Shown piece by piece: positions 60,376 to 64,000 of a stretch of 64,000 nt of DNA. Below the pieces are notes generated by a model. The model had not been told where the DNA came from, ran no database searches, and saw only the letters and a program-made list of their open reading frames with translations. Made by a program: the position numbers and the translations under genes. Location: contig JABHDF010000067.1 in the NCBI GenBank assembly GCA_018673175.1, positions 1-64,000 of the forward strand, read 5' to 3'. How positions within the stretch are numbered: the stretch's first letter is position 1; each line of letters begins with the position of its first letter. The stretch comes from Rhodobiaceae bacterium. Its GTDB lineage: Bacteria > Pseudomonadota > Alphaproteobacteria > RS24.

Positions 60376-62157
60376 TTAGTAAACTCGAGCTTTCGGCTCG
60401 ATATAGCTGACTTCATTGGTCAAAGTGTAATCATGCACGCCGCGATATCCGATGGTGGCTTTGCCTTTGGCATCGACATAGGCCAGCGTGTGTTTCATGT
60501 AGTTTTCGTCATCGCGCTCTGGGAAATCTTCGCGCGCATGTCCCCCGCGGCTTTCTTTGCGCGCATTGGCGCCTTCTACCGTGGCAATGGCTTGCACAAT
60601 GAGATTGTCAAATTCTAGCGTCTCGATGAGATCTGAATTCCAGATGAGCGAGCGGTCGGCGATGCCAATGTCGTCCATGCCACGAACCACGTCTTGCATC
60701 CGCTTGCAGCCCTCTTCCAAAATTTCGCCACTCCGGAACACGGCGCAATTTTCTTGCATGGCGCGCTGCATTTCACCGCGTAGCTCTGAGGTTGGCGTCG
60801 AGCCATCGGCGTTGCGGAAACGCTCCAAACGATCGACCGCTGCATGGCCTGCATTACTGGCCAAAGGGGCATGGCCTTCGCCGGGCGTAACCACTTCGGA
60901 AGCCCGAATGGCGGCCGCGCGGCCAAACACCACAAGGTCGATCAAAGAGTTGGAACCCAACCGGTTGGCGCCGTGAACCGACACGCAAGCCGCTTCGCCG
61001 ATGGCCATCAGACCCGGCACAATGCGCGCCTCGTCCTCTTCGCTCGGGTTCAGCACTTCGCCGTTATAATTGGTTGGAATGCCGCCCATATTGTAATGCA
61101 CAGTCGGCAAGACCGGGATTGGCTCTTTGGTCACATCAACGCCCGCAAATACTTTGGCGCTTTCCGAAATACCCGGCAAACGCTCGGCCAGAATATCTGG
61201 GTCGAGGTGGTCGAGATGCAGATAGATGTGGTCTTTATTGGGGCCAACACCGCGGCCTTCGCGAATTTCAATGGTCATCGAGCGCGATACGACATCGCGC
61301 GACGCCAAATCTTTCGCCGATGGCGCATAGCGTTCCATAAAGCGTTCGCCTTCGGAGTTGATCAAAATACCGCCCTCGCCACGCGAGCCCTCGGTAATCA
61401 GGCAACCCGCGCCGTAAATGCCGGTTGGGTGGAACTGCACAAATTCCATGTCTTGCAAAGGAAGTCCGGCGCGAATAACCATCGCCGAGCCATCGCCGGT
61501 GCATGTGTGGGCAGAGGTCGCAGAGAAATAGGCGCGGCCATAGCCACCCGTTGCCAAGATAACTTGCTTGGCTTGGAAACGGTGCAGCGTTCCCGTCGAC
61601 ATTTCTAGCGCGATGACGCCGACACAACGGTCTTCGTCCATAATCAAGTCGAGCGCGAAATATTCGATGAAAAACTCAGTGTCATGGCGCAAAGACTGGC
61701 CATAGAGCGTGTGCAAAATGGCGTGGCCTGTGCGGTCGGCGGCGGCGCAAGTGCGCTGAGCAATGCCCTCACCGAAATTGGTGGTCATGCCACCAAATGG
61801 ACGCTGGTAAATTTTACCTTCTTCGGTACGCGAGAACGGCACGCCAAAATGCTCCAGCTCATAGACGGCTTCGGCAGCATTGCGGCAGAGATATTCGATC
61901 GCATCTTGGTCGCCCAACCAGTCTGACCCCTTAACGGTGTCATACATGTGCCAGCGCCAATCGTCGTCGCCCATATTACCAAGAGCTGCGGAAATGCCGC
62001 CTTGCGCGGCAACTGTGTGCGAACGGGTTGGAAATACTTTGGAAATACAAGCGGTCTTTAGACCCCGCTCGGAACAGCCAAGGGCAGCCCGCAGGCCAGA
62101 CCCGCCAGCGCCAACAACAATGACATCAAATTGGTGATCGGTGAATTCGTAACTCAT
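60376..62157 (-). CDS. sdhA: Succinate dehydrogenase flavoprotein subunit
   Basis: This is a 593-residue protein. [20 protein letters not shown] is the FAD-binding N-terminus, and SHTVAAQGG includes the His that links covalently to [23 protein letters not shown] and [18 protein letters not shown] are active-site and flavin segments. Oxidises succinate to fumarate. Confidence 0.98.
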   Translation of the reverse strand: MSYEFTDHQFDVIVVGAGGSGLRAALGCSERGLKTACISKVFPTRSHTVAAQGGISAALGNMGDDDWRWHMYDTVKGSDWLGDQDAIEYLCRNAAEAVYELEHFGVPFSRTEEGKIYQRPFGGMTTNFGEGIAQRTCAAADRTGHAILHTLYGQSLRHDTEFFIEYFALDLIMDEDRCVGVIALEMSTGTLHRFQAKQVILATGGYGRAYFSATSAHTCTGDGSAMVIRAGLPLQDMEFVQFHPTGIYGAGCLITEGSRGEGGILINSEGERFMERYAPSAKDLASRDVVSRSMTIEIREGRGVGPNKDHIYLHLDHLDPDILAERLPGISESAKVFAGVDVTKEPIPVLPTVHYNMGGIPTNYNGEVLNPSEEDEARIVPGLMAIGEAACVSVHGANRLGSNSLIDLVVFGRAAAIRASEVVTPGEGHAPLASNAGHAAVDRLERFRNADGSTPTSELRGEMQRAMQENCAVFRSGEILEEGCKRMQDVVRGMDDIGIADRSLIWNSDLIETLEFDNLIVQAIATVEGANARKESRGGHAREDFPERDDENYMKHTLAYVDAKGKATIGYRGVHDYTLTNEVSYIEPKARVY

Positions 62158-62211
62158 AAAACTCTCCAGCTTTGAGCCGCGCTAAGCGGACCCAAGGTTT
62201 CGTAAAATCAT

Positions 62212-62592
62212 TTAGCCAATAACTAGCTTCAGCACGGCCAAAATGCAGGCCACGCCAATGGTGAAGGCAAAAAACTGATTGGCAATCAGGGCCAATAATT
62301 TGCTCGCTTCGCCGTGAATGTAATCTTCAATCACCACCTGCAACCCAAGGCGCATGTGATAAACCGCCGAGACAATCAGCAGCAGCATAATCAGGCCGAT
62401 GAAAGGATTGCCCAAAAAGGCGGTCATCGTGGCGTAATCAGAGCCCGCATGGACAACCAAAGCGCCAACCAAAAACAGCATCAAAGGAATATTTGCTAGT
62501 GCGGTAACGCGCTGCATGAAAAAATGCTCTGTGCCTTTTTTAGCCGAGCCAAGGCCGCGTACGCGCGACAGGGGGGTTCGCATATCCGACAT
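62212..62592 (-). CDS. sdhD: Succinate dehydrogenase membrane anchor subunit D
   Basis: The 126-residue protein has three membrane helices (about residues 37-55, 62-82 and 100-124). YHMRLGLQVVIEDYIHGE provides the heme/quinone site region. The ATG shares a base with the sdhC stop (TAATG), better than the in-frame ATG at 62628 inside sdhC. Confidence 0.93.
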   Translation of the reverse strand: MSDMRTPLSRVRGLGSAKKGTEHFFMQRVTALANIPLMLFLVGALVVHAGSDYATMTAFLGNPFIGLIMLLLIVSAVYHMRLGLQVVIEDYIHGEASKLLALIANQFFAFTIGVACILAVLKLVIG

Positions 62593-62996
62593 TAAAACGC
62601 TCCCATATAAGCATAGGCCGCGACCCAAACACCGGCCGTCAAAATGAGCGGCAAAATGCTGGTCAGGCGGGCGATAATTTCGACGTGCTTAAGATCAAAG
62701 CCGCGACCGGTATCCCAAATGAAATGGCGCAAGCCGCCAAACATGTGGTGGAACAAAGCCCAGCTATAGCCAAATAAAACCAGACGACCGTACCAAGCCG
62801 AAGACACAGCTTGCACTTGCGCATAGCTTTCCGGCCCCGTAGCAGCCGCCAATAGCCACCACGCCAATAGAACCGTGCCAGCGTACAAAGCGACGCCCGT
62901 GGCGCGGTGTAAAATCGAGAGCATCATTGTCAGCGTCCAGCGATAAATCTGGATATGTGGCGACAAAGGTCTCGCGCGAGTTGTTTGATCGGTCAT
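62592..62996 (-). CDS. sdhC: Succinate dehydrogenase cytochrome b556 subunit
   Basis: The 134-residue membrane subunit has RPLSPHIQIYRWTLTMMLSI and LHRATGVALY near the first helix, and the heme-ligand region LFHHMFGGLRHFIWD. AGGAG seven bases before ATG 62996 decides the start. It is the first gene of sdhCDAB. Confidence 0.95.
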   Translation of the reverse strand: MTDQTTRARPLSPHIQIYRWTLTMMLSILHRATGVALYAGTVLLAWWLLAAATGPESYAQVQAVSSAWYGRLVLFGYSWALFHHMFGGLRHFIWDTGRGFDLKHVEIIARLTSILPLILTAGVWVAAYAYMGAF

Positions 62997-63046
62997 TCGA
63001 TAGCTCCTAAAGCTCGAACCCCTCTTGAAACGAGGGACAAGCCGAG

Positions 63047-63077
63047 AGTATACACGCAAAAATATGGAAAATGCCAA
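63047..63077 (-). promoter_or_regulatory. Candidate promoter for sdhCDAB
   Basis: On the minus strand TTGGCA (63072-63077) and TATACT (63047-63052) are 19 bases apart, about 50 bases ahead of the sdhC start. The spacer is two bases longer than ideal. Confidence 0.45.
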
Positions 63078-63134
63078 ACCTCATATCGCGCCATGCTGTC
63101 GCACGATAAAACCGGCCTAGGGCCCGAAAAAAAT

Positions 63135-63995
63135 CTACCCGCGCGCCATATAGAGCCAGATATCCAGCTCTAAAATCACCTCTGGCAGACGCTTGCTTTC
63201 CGCGTCGAGATGCGGAAAATCATTTATATTCAGGCCTTTGCGCCCTTTTATCATAATTTGGCGCAAGCGCAGCGCGCCCACATCGGGCCGGGTTTCAAAG
63301 CTGGCTTTATCCAAAACCTCGGACCAGCCATAAATTGTATCGCCAGCGAAAGCAGGCGCCGCATGAGTGCCGCTATTGAGCGTGGCCATGGCGCCGGCGT
63401 TTTCAAAACCGTTAAAGCGCATGGCCGTAGCGTGCGAAATAATGTGGCCTCCATAAATCAGCCGTTGGCCGAAGCGACTGTCGGCTTGCAAGTGCGCATC
63501 AAAATGAACTTCTGCGGTATTTTGATAGGCCCGTGTCGCCATCATATGTTCGCTGTCCTCTAGGGTGACGCCGCCGCCATGGGCCATTCTCTCCCCCACC
63601 TCAAAGCTCTCCCAAAGGCGGGGGCTGCCGGCGGCCACACAGTTCCAAAGCCCATAATCGGCCTGCGGAAGCGGCAAATCAGCCGCAACGACATGGGCCG
63701 CAATATCGGGCCAAGCGGTTTTGGGGTCGAGGTTTGGGGCTGGCGAGCTGGCATCGCGTTTTTTTACCATGACCCAACGCACATAAGACAAGACTTGCGC
63801 TTCGTGCTGATTGACCCCCCGCGTGCGCACCATAACAATTCCGGTTTCGCCGCTTTTGTTTTCGCGCAAGCCAATGACTTGCGAGCTGGCCGACAAAGTA
63901 TCGCCGGCAAAAACTGGCGCGCCAAACTGGCCCTCGCCATAGCCTAAATTAGCCAGCGCATGGCGGGAGACATCCGGCACGGATTTACCAAACAC
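63135..63995 (-). CDS. mch: Mesaconyl-CoA hydratase-like MaoC-family dehydratase (5' end outside window)
   Basis: This is a double-hotdog enzyme. The 286 residues visible contain VSRHALANLGYGEGQFGAP, FAGDTLSASSQVIGLRE, RTRGVNQHEAQVLSYVRWVM and a second hotdog with RLIYGGHIISHA and APAFAGDTIYGWSEVL. This pattern is that of mesaconyl-CoA hydratase of the ethylmalonyl-CoA pathway, about 340 residues in full. The frame stays open to base 64000 (IVFGKS), so the gene starts beyond the edge and the GTG at 63995 is not a real start. It lies 138 bases upstream of sdhC on the same strand. Confidence 0.8.
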   Translation of the reverse strand: MFGKSVPDVSRHALANLGYGEGQFGAPVFAGDTLSASSQVIGLRENKSGETGIVMVRTRGVNQHEAQVLSYVRWVMVKKRDASSPAPNLDPKTAWPDIAAHVVAADLPLPQADYGLWNCVAAGSPRLWESFEVGERMAHGGGVTLEDSEHMMATRAYQNTAEVHFDAHLQADSRFGQRLIYGGHIISHATAMRFNGFENAGAMATLNSGTHAAPAFAGDTIYGWSEVLDKASFETRPDVGALRLRQIMIKGRKGLNINDFPHLDAESKRLPEVILELDIWLYMARG

Positions 63996-64000
63996 AATAT

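Overview
The window is an ordinary-density chromosomal segment of an alphaproteobacterium with moderate GC content. This is inferred from protein families and gene order, not from a database search. Three neighbourhoods typical of that class are present: the divergent cytochrome c / kdsB-pheA block, the rplU-rpmA-obg-proBA-nadD-rsfS-rlmH-envC-ctpA-rppH block, and the sdhCDAB / zapE-mdh-sucCDAB-lpdA / xerC-fsa-priA / atpHAGDC bioenergetic block. The genus cannot be fixed from this alone; a marine Rhodospirillales- or SAR116-like organism would fit. No phage, insertion sequence or CRISPR array was seen.

Layout. 1-2.4 kb: pheA and kdsB facing away from a membrane-anchored cytochrome c. 2.4-8.1 kb: a complete yejABEF oligopeptide ABC importer. 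8.1-12.5 kb (minus strand): a CYP153-type P450, an SDR, an M17 aminopeptidase and an NlpC/P60 hydrolase, arranged like one transcription unit. 12.5-14.8 kb: thiC behind a recognisable TPP riboswitch. 14.8-17.6 kb: a second P450 coupled to a formylglycine-type sulfatase. 17.8-21.7 kb: two more SDRs, tRNA-Ser(CGA), a frameshifted secreted TPR protein and a zinc-independent quinone-type oxidoreductase. 21.7-24.6 kb: cysD and fused cysNC for sulfate activation. 24.8-35.8 kb: ribosome, GTPase, proline, NAD, cell-division and periplasmic-protease genes, ending in rppH, a 2-oxoglutarate/Fe(II) oxygenase and purU. 35.9-40.7 kb: the F1 ATP synthase operon (atpHAGDC), with an unusually short epsilon subunit. 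40.9-44.9 kb: priA, fsa and xerC. 44.95-55.1 kb: mdh, a metallo-beta-lactamase-fold hydrolase, sucCDAB and lpdA. 55.2-56.4 kb: zapE. 56.7-59.5 kb: a four-gene lipoprotein cluster on the opposite strand. 59.6-63.0 kb: sdhCDAB. The window ends inside a mesaconyl-CoA hydratase-like gene.

How the genes work together. From 36 to 63 kb there is nearly a continuous energy-metabolism island: succinyl-CoA synthetase, 2-oxoglutarate dehydrogenase, succinate dehydrogenase, malate dehydrogenase and ATP synthase. The lipoprotein cluster interrupts it and is the best candidate for an undescribed system. It holds one TPR lipoprotein, two LPP20-like lipoproteins and a 65-residue lipoprotein, and its first gene appears to begin with ATT. 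The 8-21 kb region is accessory, with P450s, SDRs and a sulfatase suggesting oxidation of hydrocarbon or sterol/terpenoid-like substrates.

Small-scale structure that gene calls do not explain: a five-copy 24-bp tandem repeat between xerC and lpdA that grows out of the xerC stop codon, a four-copy 12-bp repeat between mdh and zapE, a duplicated sdhB 3' end, hexamer repeats in front of the lipoprotein operon, two inverted repeats in an AT-rich cysD leader, and possible non-standard start codons (ATT, CTG).
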